DNA from: Acetobacteraceae bacterium
GTDB lineage: Bacteria > Pseudomonadota > Alphaproteobacteria > Acetobacterales > Acetobacteraceae
Assembly: GCA_947475245.1 (NCBI GenBank)
Contig: CANJLW010000027.1
Coordinates: forward strand, 1 to 59,052
DNA length: 59,052 nucleotides
Reading direction: 5' to 3'
Shown: piece by piece, positions 25,048 to 33,940 of the stretch
Numbering within the stretch: the stretch's first letter is position 1
Layout: the number at the start of each line of letters is the position of its first letter
The notes under the pieces: generated by a model
Databases searched by the model: none
The model's input: only the letters and a program-made list of their open reading frames with translations
Told to the model about the DNA's origin: nothing
Made by a program: the position numbers and the translations under genes

Positions 25048-26811
25048 CTAACGCGTCGACAAAGCCTCGAACACGTCGCCCTCGGCCGACAGGCCCTGGA
25101 TATGGCGGCGGTGCCACAGCGCATAGAACAGCAACTTCCAGCAGGCGAAGCCGTGTCGCCAACGGCGGATGTCGCGGAACAGCGCCTCTACCTTCTCGGG
25201 GTGCGCGATTTCCATCACGCCTTCCTGCGCCGCCACCAGCGGCCCAAGCCTGGCGCCCTGGCCCTTGATCCATTCGCCGACGGGCACGGTAAAGCCTTGC
25301 TTGGGCGCAAAGGGGCGCGCGACCGGCAGGTTCTTTTCCAGCCATTTGCGCAGGATCCACTTGCCCATCTTGCCGCGCATCTTCAGCCCGTCCGGCAGAC
25401 GGAACGCCGCCACCGCCACGCCGGGGTCCAGAAACGGAGTCCGTCCCTCGATCGCATGCGCCATCATGCAGCGATCCAGTTTCAGCAACAGGTCGTGCGG
25501 CAGCCAGTCCGCCATGTCCAGGGTTTGCGCCGCGGCCAGCTTGGTTCCGCCGCCTTCGCGCGACCTGGCCTCCGCCGCAGCCATGCCGTCGCGCCAGCCG
25601 GTGGGCTGATTGCGCAGCACCGGCACTTTGTCGAACGATCCGCCGGTCCACATCGCCCGCCCGCCCAGCCACCACGGCTTGATCGCGGTTCTGTAACGAC
25701 CGTATCCGGCGAATATTTCATCCCCGCCCTCTCCACTCAGCACCACCTTCACGTCCTGACGCGCTCGGCGAGCCAAAAACCAGGTCGGGATGATCGCATA
25801 ATCGGCCGCCGGGTCGTCCATGCAGGCGACGATCTCGGGCAGATGCCGCCAGACCATCGCTTCATTCACTTCGATCGATTCATGCCGAGCACCGACGGCC
25901 TTGGCGACGGTGGCGGCGTGGGCGCGCTCGTCGGCCGCGCCGGGGGCGTCGAACCCGGCGGTATAGGCCAGCACCGGTTCGTCGTTCAGCCGCGACATCA
26001 GCGCCAGAATGGCGGAACTGTCGATGCCGCCGGACAGGAACATGCCGTACGGCACGTCGCTGCGCTGGTGCAGATCGACGCTCTGTTCCAACGCCTTGTC
26101 CAGGCGCGCCAACGCGGCGTCCTCGGTGATCGTCTCCGGCCCGCCTTCCGGCAGGTGCGAAATCCGTCGCCGATCGAGAATATTGCCGTCCGCGCAGGTC
26201 AGCGTTTCGCCCGGCAGCAGGCGCTGAATACCCTCAAAAATCGTGTCCGCCCCGGTGGTGAATTGCAGTTGCAGCAATTCCTCCCGCGCCGAGGGCCGCA
26301 CCTTGCGCTGGACCAGCCCGGCTTCCAGCAGCGCCTGCGGCTCCGAGGCGAAGGCCAGCCCGCCTTCGACCTGGGCGATGTACAGCGGCTTGATGCCGAA
26401 CGGGTCGCGCGTCAGCGTCACGCTGCGCTGCACGCGTTCGTGGATCGCGATGGCATACATGCCGCGCAACTGACGAGCATAGTCGGGGCCGTCGCGCAGC
26501 CAGAGATGCAGCGGCGGTTCGCAGTCGCTGTTGGTGGAAAACGTCACACCGGGCATCGAGGCGCGCAGTTCGCGGTAGTTATAGACCTCGCCGTTCGCAA
26601 CCAGTGTCGCGGCGCCCGCGAACAGCGGCTGGTCGCCGGTGACCAGGTCGATGATCGCCAACCGGTTATGCACCAGTGCGACGCGTCCGACGACGGCGTG
26701 TCCGTTACCGTCGGGACCGCGATGATGCAGCGCGCCGATCAGCCGGTTCAGAGTCGCCGGGTCGGGCGGGGCGGAACCCGAGGACAGAATCAGACCGGCG
26801 ATGCCGCACAT
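25048..26811 (-). CDS. asnB: Asparagine synthase (glutamine-hydrolysing)
   Basis: A 587-residue class II glutamine amidotransferase. The N-terminal MCGIAGLIL supplies the catalytic Cys2, with NGEVYNYRELR in the glutaminase domain; the synthetase domain has the PP-loop SGGIDSS near residue 260 and LSGEGGDEIFAGYGRY. The C-terminus ends in a basic WHRRHIQG stretch. The ATG shares one base with the stop of the upstream glycosyltransferase gene (TGATG). Pairing with a glycosyltransferase hints at surface-glycan amidation as an alternative to plain asparagine synthesis, as seen for some polysaccharide-locus homologues (inference). Confidence 0.88.
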   Translation of the reverse strand: MCGIAGLILSSGSAPPDPATLNRLIGALHHRGPDGNGHAVVGRVALVHNRLAIIDLVTGDQPLFAGAATLVANGEVYNYRELRASMPGVTFSTNSDCEPPLHLWLRDGPDYARQLRGMYAIAIHERVQRSVTLTRDPFGIKPLYIAQVEGGLAFASEPQALLEAGLVQRKVRPSAREELLQLQFTTGADTIFEGIQRLLPGETLTCADGNILDRRRISHLPEGGPETITEDAALARLDKALEQSVDLHQRSDVPYGMFLSGGIDSSAILALMSRLNDEPVLAYTAGFDAPGAADERAHAATVAKAVGARHESIEVNEAMVWRHLPEIVACMDDPAADYAIIPTWFLARRARQDVKVVLSGEGGDEIFAGYGRYRTAIKPWWLGGRAMWTGGSFDKVPVLRNQPTGWRDGMAAAEARSREGGGTKLAAAQTLDMADWLPHDLLLKLDRCMMAHAIEGRTPFLDPGVAVAAFRLPDGLKMRGKMGKWILRKWLEKNLPVARPFAPKQGFTVPVGEWIKGQGARLGPLVAAQEGVMEIAHPEKVEALFRDIRRWRHGFACWKLLFYALWHRRHIQGLSAEGDVFEALSTR

Positions 26812-27830
26812 CAGGCTTTCTCCACGGTGGTCAGGAAGTCACGCCAGCGCGCGACCACCGGCGCCTCGGCAAAGTCAGCTTCGTAGCGACGCCGACCCGC
26901 CTCCGCCAGACGTTTCGTCGTCTCGGCGTTGTCCAACACGCGGCGAATACCCGCGGCGAGTCGGTCGGAATCGTCGATCGGCACCAGGATACCGGTTTCG
27001 TCCGGCACAATCAGTTCTTTCGGCCCCTGCGCGGCGGCGGCGACGACCGGTCGGCGCGCCGACCACGCCTCCAACACCATATTGCCCAGCGGTTCGTGGC
27101 GGGAACAGCAGACGAAGACGTCCGCCGCCGCGAACAGCGCCGCGGTATCGGCGCGCCAGCCCGGAAAGCTAACGCGATCGGCAACGCCGGTTTCGCGCGC
27201 CAGCGCTTCGAGCGCCCCGCGTTCCGGGCCTTCGCCGGCAATGACCGCATGGGCGTCGGGCAGCGCGCGCATGGCGCGGATCAACACGTCGAACCCCTTG
27301 TTGCGATGCAGGCGGCCAAGGCCCAGCAGAATGCGCCGCCCAGTCGGAACGGGCAGAGCGGCGGGACGTGCGTCCGCCAGATCGTCCACGAAATTCGGCA
27401 GGTAATGGGTCCGATCGGCGGGCCAACCCTGGCCGACGATCCAGTCGACGATGTCGCGCGTGTTGCCCACCAGATGGTCGCAGCGACGGTAATAAGACAG
27501 GTCGTAATAGCCCCCCAGGCGCCCGACCAGCACCCAATCCCCGTTCGGCGTAAACCTGGCGGCGCGGTTCATCCAGGCCACGACTACCCTGGGTTCGGCC
27601 GCCCGCAGCGCGCGTCCCAGGCGCGGGCCGGTCAGTACGTCCAGCGGTCCGCCGAAGCGCAGTTCAATCGGCTGCAAACCCACCGCCCGCAATCGTTCCG
27701 CGCGCGCGGGGTCGCGCCGAATGATCGCCGTCACCTCATCCCCGGCCCGCCCCAAAGCCGCCGTCAGCCGTTCGTAAAACAACTCCGCGCCGCCGGCTGG
27801 GGAACCGGCCATCACCTGCGCCAATTTCAT
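26811..27830 (-). CDS. Glycosyltransferase family 4 protein
   Basis: A 339-residue GT-B enzyme. It begins MKLAQVMAGSPAGGAELFYERLT, has the central GLGRLHRNKGFDVLIRAM acceptor/donor hinge, and the donor-site E-x7-E region CSRHEPLGNMVLEAW. The frame opens 51 bases earlier (27881), where AGGTAGGA offers a fair ribosome site, so the start is not certain; the conserved N-terminus supports 27830. Upstream partner of asnB. It probably transfers a sugar from a nucleotide donor in surface polysaccharide or lipopolysaccharide synthesis. Confidence 0.85.
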   Translation of the reverse strand: MKLAQVMAGSPAGGAELFYERLTAALGRAGDEVTAIIRRDPARAERLRAVGLQPIELRFGGPLDVLTGPRLGRALRAAEPRVVVAWMNRAARFTPNGDWVLVGRLGGYYDLSYYRRCDHLVGNTRDIVDWIVGQGWPADRTHYLPNFVDDLADARPAALPVPTGRRILLGLGRLHRNKGFDVLIRAMRALPDAHAVIAGEGPERGALEALARETGVADRVSFPGWRADTAALFAAADVFVCCSRHEPLGNMVLEAWSARRPVVAAAAQGPKELIVPDETGILVPIDDSDRLAAGIRRVLDNAETTKRLAEAGRRRYEADFAEAPVVARWRDFLTTVEKA

Positions 27831-27887
27831 GATTTGGATCAGTCCACCATCGTTCGTGTTCGTATCACGGCTTGCGGCCATCCGCGA

Positions 27888-28730
27888 ATGTCCTACCTTA
27901 CAGCTATGGTAAATCTGGCGGCGTTGCCCGAGCGTGGCGTAATCGTGGTGGAGGGGGAGGATCGTGTGTCCTTCCTACAAGGTTTGGTGTCGAACGACGT
28001 AACCGCCGTCAAACCCGGCGGCGACGGCCCAGGTGAGGCCGTGTGGGCCGCGCTGCTGACTCCGCAGGGCAAATGGCTGGCGGATTTCTTCATTCTGACC
28101 GACGGCGAACGCCTGCTGCTGGATGTGGAAGCCGAGCAGGCGGCGATGTTGGTGCAACGGCTGTCGCGGTTTCGGCTGCGCGCGAAGGTGACCGTGCGCG
28201 TCGACGAGTCGCTGCATGTTTTCGTCGCCTGGGGCGGGGTGCCCGATATGGTCGGCCTGATCGCCCGCGACCCCAGATTGCCGGATGCCGGGTGGCGCAT
28301 CCTGTCCGTCGATCCGCTGCCGACGACAACTGACGGCGCGGCCTGGAATCGCCACCGCCTGTCGCTGGGCCTGCCCGACGGCTCCCGCGATCTGGAGGCC
28401 GATAAATCCGTGCTGTTGGAAGCCGGCTTCGACGAGTTGTCCGGCGTGTCCTGGACCAAGGGCTGCTACATGGGGCAGGAACTGACCGCCCGCACCAAGT
28501 ATCGCGGCCTGCTCAAGCGCCGGCTGATCCCGGTGGAGGTTGACGGCGACCTGCCGCCCTGGGGCGCGCCGGTGCTGCGCGGCGACGGGCAGGAAGTCGG
28601 CACCATGCGTTCCGGCGTTGGGCGCACCGCGCTCGCCGCGCTGCGCCTCGATGCACTGTCCGCGCCGATGACCGCCAACGGCGTGACGATCACCCCACGC
28701 ATACCGGATTGGATGAAACTTCCGGATTAA
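27888..28730 (+). CDS. ygfZ: YgfZ/GcvT-domain protein (Fe-S cluster and tRNA modification factor)
   Basis: A 280-residue folate-binding protein related to GcvT. The family signature K-G-C-Y-x-G-Q-E is at about residues 191-198 (TKGCYMGQELTAR), and the N-terminal RVSFLQGLVSNDV matches the usual start. It supports a subset of Fe-S enzymes including MiaB. No clear ribosome site precedes either candidate ATG (27888 or 27906), so the exact start is open. Divergent from the glycosyltransferase and followed after ten bases by an Fe-S protein gene. Confidence 0.9.
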   Translation: MSYLTAMVNLAALPERGVIVVEGEDRVSFLQGLVSNDVTAVKPGGDGPGEAVWAALLTPQGKWLADFFILTDGERLLLDVEAEQAAMLVQRLSRFRLRAKVTVRVDESLHVFVAWGGVPDMVGLIARDPRLPDAGWRILSVDPLPTTTDGAAWNRHRLSLGLPDGSRDLEADKSVLLEAGFDELSGVSWTKGCYMGQELTARTKYRGLLKRRLIPVEVDGDLPPWGAPVLRGDGQEVGTMRSGVGRTALAALRLDALSAPMTANGVTITPRIPDWMKLPD

Positions 28731-28740
28731 GGAGCCTGCC

Positions 28741-30027
28741 ATGGATGCCATGCCGCTCGATCAAGCCTTGCAATCCAGAGTGGCCGACATCCTGGACAAT
28801 TGCACCGCATGCGGCGCCTGCGCCGACATCTGCCCGATGCCCGGCCCCGCCGGCATCGACACAACCGATCCCCAGGCCCTGACCGCCGGCATCCTGACCG
28901 TCCTGCGCGGCGGCGAGCATGCGGACGCCGAACGTTGGGCCGCGGTATGTTCGGGCAGCGGGCATTGCATCCCTACCTGCAAGCACGGCGTCGATCCGCG
29001 GTTCATGATGACCATGGCCCGCCTCGCCAAGCCCGCAAGACGCGATCCCGCCGATCGACGGAAGGGCGGGTTCGCCGGTTTTGGGAAAATGAGCGTGGGC
29101 GTGCGCGTGCTGTCCCGCCTGCAACTGCCGCCGGATCTGCTGGCGCGGTTTCGCCCGGAAGCGGAGGAGGCCGAACCGGAGGTGGTATTCTACACCGGCT
29201 GCAATCTGATGAAGACGCCGCATATCGCGCTGCTCTGCCTGGACATCATGGATGCCCTGGCGGTGCGCTATCGCGTGGTCGGCGGCCCGTCGCATTGCTG
29301 CGGCGTGCTGCAATTCCGTGCCGGGGACCTGACCACCGCCGGCCGTGTCGCCCAACGCACGATCGATCGGCTGACGGCCGCCGCGCCCCGCGCCGTCGCC
29401 TGGTGCCCCACCTGCCAAATCCAGCTCGGCCAGATCGTCGGGCCCGATCTGGGCGGGGACAAACTCGATCTTGGGGCGTTCGTGACGTACCTGGCGGAAC
29501 GTCTCGACGATCTGCGTCCGCTGATGACCCGTCCCGTGAACAAGCGCGTCGGCCTGCACGAACATCCCGGCGTCGGCGGCATTGCCGAAGCAGCGCGCGC
29601 CATCCTGGAAGCGATCCCAGGTCTGGAGTTCGTCGATCTGGAACAACCCCGCGTCGGCTATATGTGCAGTTCGATGGGCGGTTTGCCGGACTTCAAGCGC
29701 GACATGCATCTCGCACAGCTCGAAGCCGCGGAAGCCGCGGGCGTGTCGACGCTGGCCGGCATCTACCACGCCTGCCACCGCGACCTTTGCGCGCATGAAC
29801 GCGATTGGCCGTTCGAAGTCGTCAATTTCCTCGAACTGCTGGGGGAAAGCATGGGGCTGGATCGACCGGATGCGTTCAAGCGCCTGAAGATGATGCAGGA
29901 TGTCGACGCGATCCTGACGGCGGCGGCCCCGCTGATCGAAACATACAAGTTAGACCTCGACGAAGCCCGCGGCGTGGTTCTGGCGGAAATGCTGGTCGAT
30001 CAACCGCTGCCGCTGGGACGGCGCTGA
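28741..30027 (+). CDS. (Fe-S)-binding protein with CCG domains (heterodisulfide-reductase D-like)
   Basis: A 428-residue soluble oxidoreductase subunit. The N-terminus carries CTACGACADICP, a [4Fe-4S] motif, and a second, irregular set CSGSGHCIPTCKHG. The C-terminal half has two cysteine-rich CCG-type modules: FYTGCNLMKTP with SHCCGVLQF and WCPTCQIQLG, then YMCSSMGG with CHRDLCAHE. Such proteins are the catalytic subunits of heterodisulfide, glycolate or lactate oxidases and partner with a flavoprotein not seen here. GGAG lies six bases before the ATG. Probably cotranscribed with ygfZ. Confidence 0.83.
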   Translation: MDAMPLDQALQSRVADILDNCTACGACADICPMPGPAGIDTTDPQALTAGILTVLRGGEHADAERWAAVCSGSGHCIPTCKHGVDPRFMMTMARLAKPARRDPADRRKGGFAGFGKMSVGVRVLSRLQLPPDLLARFRPEAEEAEPEVVFYTGCNLMKTPHIALLCLDIMDALAVRYRVVGGPSHCCGVLQFRAGDLTTAGRVAQRTIDRLTAAAPRAVAWCPTCQIQLGQIVGPDLGGDKLDLGAFVTYLAERLDDLRPLMTRPVNKRVGLHEHPGVGGIAEAARAILEAIPGLEFVDLEQPRVGYMCSSMGGLPDFKRDMHLAQLEAAEAAGVSTLAGIYHACHRDLCAHERDWPFEVVNFLELLGESMGLDRPDAFKRLKMMQDVDAILTAAAPLIETYKLDLDEARGVVLAEMLVDQPLPLGRR

Positions 30028-30069
30028 ACAATCGGCATTTTCGGCTTGAAGTTTTTCGGTTCGTCCAAA

Positions 30070-30088
30070 TTTGCATGAATGGATCAAA
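30070..30088 (+). promoter_or_regulatory. Candidate LysR-type operator (T-N11-A)
   Basis: TTTG, eleven bases, CAAA: a dyad of the T-N11-A class placed 28-46 bases before the LysR gene start. Such sites commonly mediate autoregulation. Confidence 0.4.
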
Positions 30089-30115
30089 TCCACGCCGCGT
30101 CGGGAGTAAAACGCG

Positions 30116-31009
30116 TTGGACAGGCTGACCAGCATGACCGTCTTTGCGAAGGTGGCCGCGAGCAAAAGCTTCTCGGCCGCGGCGCGCGAACTCGGCATTT
30201 CTCAGGCAACCGCCAGCAAGCACGTCCAAACCCTGGAAGCCTGGTTCGGCGCTCGTCTTCTTCACCGCACGACACGCCGTGTCGGGTTGACCGAGGCGGG
30301 GGAGAGTTTCTTCAACCAGTGCACCCGTATCCTGGAGGATATGGACGCGGCGCTGCTGGCCGGGCGGCCCGACTCACGCCCGCGCGGGATCCTGCGCATC
30401 AGCGCGCCGGTGGCCTTCGGCGGCACCCGACTGGGCGCGCTGGCGGTCGAGTTCATGCAACTCAACCCAGCCTTGCAACTGAACATCATGCTGAGCGAGC
30501 GGCCGGTCGATGTGATCGAGGAAGGCTACGACATCGCCCTGCGGGTTGGGTACGGCAAGCCGGAACCGCAATCCCACGTCGGCCTCGTGATCAAGACGAT
30601 CGTGCCTCTGCGCTTCATCCTGTGTGCCGCGCCTTCCTATCTGGCCCAACGCTCGGCACCGCTGACGCCCGCCGAACTGGCGGATCATCCATGCCTGACC
30701 GATACCCGCCACCCCGGCGATGTCTGGCGCTTCAGGTCGGAACAGGGGGAGGACGAGGTCGCGGTCGCCGGCCCCTTGCGGTCCGATAACGCGTTGTTGC
30801 GGCGCGACGCGGCGCTTGCCGGCGCCGGCATCCTGCTGGCGCCCGCGTTCGTGGTGGACGACGATCTTGCGGCCGGACGTCTGATCGCCCTGCTGCCGAA
30901 CCATACGGCGCCCGGGGCATCACTGGATCTGGTGTTTCCGACGCATCGCGGCACGTCCCCGAAGCTGCGGGCGCTGGTCGCCTTTCTGACGGAGGCGTTG
31001 GCGCGGTAA
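30116..31009 (+). CDS. LysR family transcriptional regulator
   Basis: A 297-residue regulator. The winged helix-turn-helix occupies residues 1-60 (MTVFAKVAASKSFSAAARELGISQATASKHVQTLE), followed by the linker helix and a type 2 periplasmic-binding-like effector domain to the end. The start is TTG at 30116 with GGGAG upstream; an ATG six codons later is the alternative. It follows the Fe-S gene on the same strand after 88 bases and precedes an SDR gene by 124 bases, so either may be a target; LysR genes often control neighbours. Confidence 0.88.
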   Translation: MDRLTSMTVFAKVAASKSFSAAARELGISQATASKHVQTLEAWFGARLLHRTTRRVGLTEAGESFFNQCTRILEDMDAALLAGRPDSRPRGILRISAPVAFGGTRLGALAVEFMQLNPALQLNIMLSERPVDVIEEGYDIALRVGYGKPEPQSHVGLVIKTIVPLRFILCAAPSYLAQRSAPLTPAELADHPCLTDTRHPGDVWRFRSEQGEDEVAVAGPLRSDNALLRRDAALAGAGILLAPAFVVDDDLAAGRLIALLPNHTAPGASLDLVFPTHRGTSPKLRALVAFLTEALAR

Positions 31010-31045
31010 CCGCGCTTCCCTCACCGCGATCTCTGTTTTTGTCCG

Positions 31046-31075
31046 CCATTTTTATCGACCCCATTTTTATCGACC
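31046..31075 (+). repeat. 15-bp perfect tandem duplication
   Basis: CCATTTTTATCGACC occurs twice in direct succession, between the LysR and SDR genes. It is the most AT-rich stretch of the local DNA and lies 59 bases upstream of the SDR start. It may affect promoter spacing or be a chance duplication. Confidence 0.8.
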
Positions 31076-31133
31076 CCTGGCCTTCCTGCCGAAGCGCGGT
31101 AATCTCCGCCCGAAACTTATTCAGGAGTCGCGC

Positions 31134-31940
31134 ATGCTGAGCATGGCGGGGAAGGTTGCGATTGTGTCCGGTGCCGGATCGGTCGGACCGGGCTGGGGCA
31201 ACGGCAAGGCGACGGCGACGCTGCTCGCGCGCCAGGGGGCGTCGGTCTTTCTTTTGGACATCAACGACGATGCGGTGCGCGAGACGCAATCCATCATCGA
31301 GAAGGAAGGCGGCACCTGCGCCACCCACCGCTGCGACATGACCCTGGCCGCGGATGTGCAGGAAATGGTCCAGGCGTGCCTGGATCGGTTCAAGCGGATC
31401 GATATCCTGGTGAACAATGTCGGCGGTTCCGCCCCCGGCGATCCCGTCAGCATGAGCGAGGAAGTCTGGGACCGGCAGATCGATTTCAACCTCAAGACCG
31501 CCTTCCTCGGCTGCAAATACGTGCTGCCGGTGATGGTCGAACAGGGCAAGGGCGCGATCGTCAACATCGCCTCCGTCGCCGGGCTGCGCAACGACTTCAT
31601 GAGCGGACGGTCCCATGTCGGCTACAGCGCGTCGAAGGCCGGCATAATCCAGCTGTCGCGCTCCGTCGCCGGCACCTATGCCAAGAAGGGCATCCGGGTG
31701 AACACCGTCGTGCCGGGTCTGATGCACACGCCGCTGGTTGAATTCCGCCTTGCGCGCGCGGTCGGCGGCAACGACGCCGCCAAGCTGATCGAGGCGCGCA
31801 ATGCCGCCGTCCCGATGGGCCATATGGGCGATGCCTGGGACGTGGCGCATGCCGTGTTGTTCCTGGCGTCCGACGAAGCCCGCTTCATTACCGCGACTGA
31901 AATCATCGTCGATGGCGGCAGCACCGCCACGATGCCGTAA
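31134..31940 (+). CDS. SDR family oxidoreductase
   Basis: A 268-residue SDR with an expanded cofactor loop, SGAGSVGPGWGNGKA, instead of the compact TGxxxGxG; catalytic GYSASKAGI and VNTVVPGLMHTP follow. AGGAG precedes the ATG by about seven bases; a second ATG three codons later is possible. It forms a pair with the carboxymuconolactone-decarboxylase-like gene 23 bases downstream, suggesting aromatic or ring-compound breakdown (inference). Confidence 0.84.
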   Translation: MLSMAGKVAIVSGAGSVGPGWGNGKATATLLARQGASVFLLDINDDAVRETQSIIEKEGGTCATHRCDMTLAADVQEMVQACLDRFKRIDILVNNVGGSAPGDPVSMSEEVWDRQIDFNLKTAFLGCKYVLPVMVEQGKGAIVNIASVAGLRNDFMSGRSHVGYSASKAGIIQLSRSVAGTYAKKGIRVNTVVPGLMHTPLVEFRLARAVGGNDAAKLIEARNAAVPMGHMGDAWDVAHAVLFLASDEARFITATEIIVDGGSTATMP

Positions 31941-31963
31941 CCCATCACAGGAGAACGAACGAC

Positions 31964-32527
31964 ATGACCGAACAGCGCTTTCCCACCCTGAGCCCCGAAA
32001 CCATGACCGAGCAGCAGCGCGCGGTGGTCGACGCCATTCAGTCCGGCCCGCGCGGCTCCGGCCTGCGCGGCCCGTTCAACGCGCTGCTGCGCAGCCCGGA
32101 GCTGTGCGATCTGGTGCAACGCGTCGGTGCCTATGTGCGCTTCGGCAGCTCCATCCCCGCGCCGCTGAACGAGTTGGCGATCTGCATGGCCGGGCGCAAA
32201 TGGTCCGCGCAGTATGAATTCTACGCCCATCGCAAATTGGGCATCGATGCCGGCCTCGACGCCGCGATCCTCGACGCCGTCGCCCTGGGCCGCCGCCCGG
32301 CGAACATGAGCGCGGATGAGACGCTGGTTTACAACTTCTCCACCGACCTGCTGGGCACCGGCAGCGTGTCCGACGCCAACTATCAGCCGGTGATCGAGCG
32401 CTTCGGCGAACGCGGCGCGATGGATCTGGTGGGTGCGATCGGCTACTATAGCCTGGTTTCGATGGTGCTGAACGTCGCCGACGTGAAGCTGCCGGAAGGC
32501 GTCGAACCCTTCCTCAAGCCGCTCTGA
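31964..32527 (+). CDS. Carboxymuconolactone decarboxylase-like family protein
   Basis: A 187-residue all-helical protein of the CMD/AhpD fold. The family core is visible as LNELAICMAGRKWSAQYEFYAHRK; the AhpD-type CxxC is absent and the H of the YAHRK segment remains, as in the non-thiol subgroup. AGGAGA precedes the ATG. Likely acts on a lactone or ring intermediate together with the upstream SDR; substrate unknown. Confidence 0.82.
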   Translation: MTEQRFPTLSPETMTEQQRAVVDAIQSGPRGSGLRGPFNALLRSPELCDLVQRVGAYVRFGSSIPAPLNELAICMAGRKWSAQYEFYAHRKLGIDAGLDAAILDAVALGRRPANMSADETLVYNFSTDLLGTGSVSDANYQPVIERFGERGAMDLVGAIGYYSLVSMVLNVADVKLPEGVEPFLKPL

Positions 32528-32791
32528 TCCGACTGCGCGATTGGCGCGGGGAATGGGCGGCGGTATGGATCGAGCCATGCACGCCATCCGCCCCGCGCTA
32601 TCCGCGCCTTTGTCGCGCGCGCTTCCGGCGCGTGGGGAAAACCCCATGCGCCCAGAGAAGCGCCCGCCGATGGGGATCCCCCTCGGCGTCGGGGTGGAAT
32701 AACCCCATGCACCCTGAGGAACCCGGGGCCGACATCAAAGCTTAACCATCCGACCGATAGCGCGCGGTTACGGACGCTCTATGATCGGTCG
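32528..32791. other. 264-base intergenic region with two copies of a dispersed repeat core
   Basis: No convincing gene. Contains the core AACCCCATGCGCCCWGAGAA at about 32640-32660 and again, slightly varied, at 32701-32722; a GGGGATCCCC palindrome at 32672-32681 lies between them. The same core recurs in the gap 52336-53023. Confidence 0.65.
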
Positions 32792-33940
32792 ATGACCCGA
32801 CATTTCGACTGCCTCGTCGTCGGCGCCGGTATCATCGGCCTCGCCCACGCCCTTGCCGCCGTCCGCGCCGGACTGCGCACCGCCGTCATCGACCGCGACG
32901 ACCGCGCTGTCGGTGCCTCCATCCGCAACTTCGGATTCATCACCGTCACCGGCCAGCCGGAGGGGATCACCTGGCGGCGGGCCTTACGCTCCCGCGATGT
33001 CTGGGCAGAGGTCTGCGCCGCCGCCGACATCCCAATCCTGCAACGCGGCCTGCTGATGTGCGTTCGCCGACCGGAAGCGCTGACGGTGCTGGAGGAGTTC
33101 GCCGCCTCCCCAATGGGTGCCGGGTGCCGCATCCTGCGCGGCAACGCGTTGAGCGGACACCAACCGGTGCTGCGCGCCGATCAGATCGCCGCGCTGGAAA
33201 GCCCGCACGAGCTGCGCGTGGAAAGCCGCGAGGCGATCCCCAGTCTGACCGCCTGGCTGGCGGCGACGCAGGGCGTTACCTTGTTCATCAACACCGCCGT
33301 GCACGCCGTCGATACCGGCGTCGTCGAGACCACAAAGGGTCGCTTCACCGCCGATCACATCGTCGTCTGCCCCGGCCCCGACCTGACAACGTTGTTCCCC
33401 GCCGTCATGGTTCGGCGATCGGTCACGCTGTGCAAGCTGCATATGTTGCGCGTTGCCAACCCCGGCTTCACGCTGCCCGCGCCGATCATGAGCGATCTGG
33501 GCCTGGTCCGGTACCTCGGTTACGCCGTCGCCCCGTCCTTGCCCGCCTTGCGCGTTCGGCTGGAAAGCGAGCAGCGGGATTGGCTGAACGACGGCATTCA
33601 CCTGATCGCGGTGCAAAGCGCCGACGGTTCGCTGGTCGTCGGCGATTCCCACCACTACGCGCCAACCCCCGATCCCTTCCAGCCGCGCGCCGTGGATGAC
33701 CGCATTCTGGCCGAACTCAGCGCCGTGCTGTCCATCCCGGCGCCGGATGTGATCGAACGCTGGACCGGCATCTACCCGTCCGGCCCCGATGTGGCGTTCC
33801 GCGAGGCCCCGATGACCGGCGTGCGCCTGGTCATGGTCACCAGCGGCACCGGTGCCAGCACGGGCTTTGCCATCGGAGAGGAAACCATCGCCGAGATGCT
33901 GGGTCGTCCCATGCCGGCGCATCAGCAGGAGCAAGCATGA
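32792..33940 (+). CDS. FAD-dependent oxidoreductase, TIGR03364-like, of phosphonate catabolism
   Basis: A 382-residue flavoprotein of the DAO/glycine-oxidase fold. VVGAGIIGLAHALAAVRAG binds the FAD ADP moiety; RNFGFITVTGQ and the late SGTGASTGFAIGEE are typical of the subgroup found next to phosphonoacetaldehyde hydrolase. Members have been proposed, and some shown, to oxidise 2-aminoethylphosphonate or its N-methyl form to phosphonoacetaldehyde. Its stop overlaps the phnX start by four bases. The genomic link to phnX and the absence of a phnW transaminase support this role (inference). Confidence 0.8.
   Translation: MTRHFDCLVVGAGIIGLAHALAAVRAGLRTAVIDRDDRAVGASIRNFGFITVTGQPEGITWRRALRSRDVWAEVCAAADIPILQRGLLMCVRRPEALTVLEEFAASPMGAGCRILRGNALSGHQPVLRADQIAALESPHELRVESREAIPSLTAWLAATQGVTLFINTAVHAVDTGVVETTKGRFTADHIVVCPGPDLTTLFPAVMVRRSVTLCKLHMLRVANPGFTLPAPIMSDLGLVRYLGYAVAPSLPALRVRLESEQRDWLNDGIHLIAVQSADGSLVVGDSHHYAPTPDPFQPRAVDDRILAELSAVLSIPAPDVIERWTGIYPSGPDVAFREAPMTGVRLVMVTSGTGASTGFAIGEETIAEMLGRPMPAHQQEQA

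Noticed and set aside
25102-26886. 594-codon plus-strand frame antisense to asnB
   Set aside because: asnB is unambiguous on the other strand; this frame has no domain pattern.
26676-27887. Long upstream extension of the YgfZ frame
   Set aside because: It is antisense to the glycosyltransferase gene and lacks any GcvT-like sequence.
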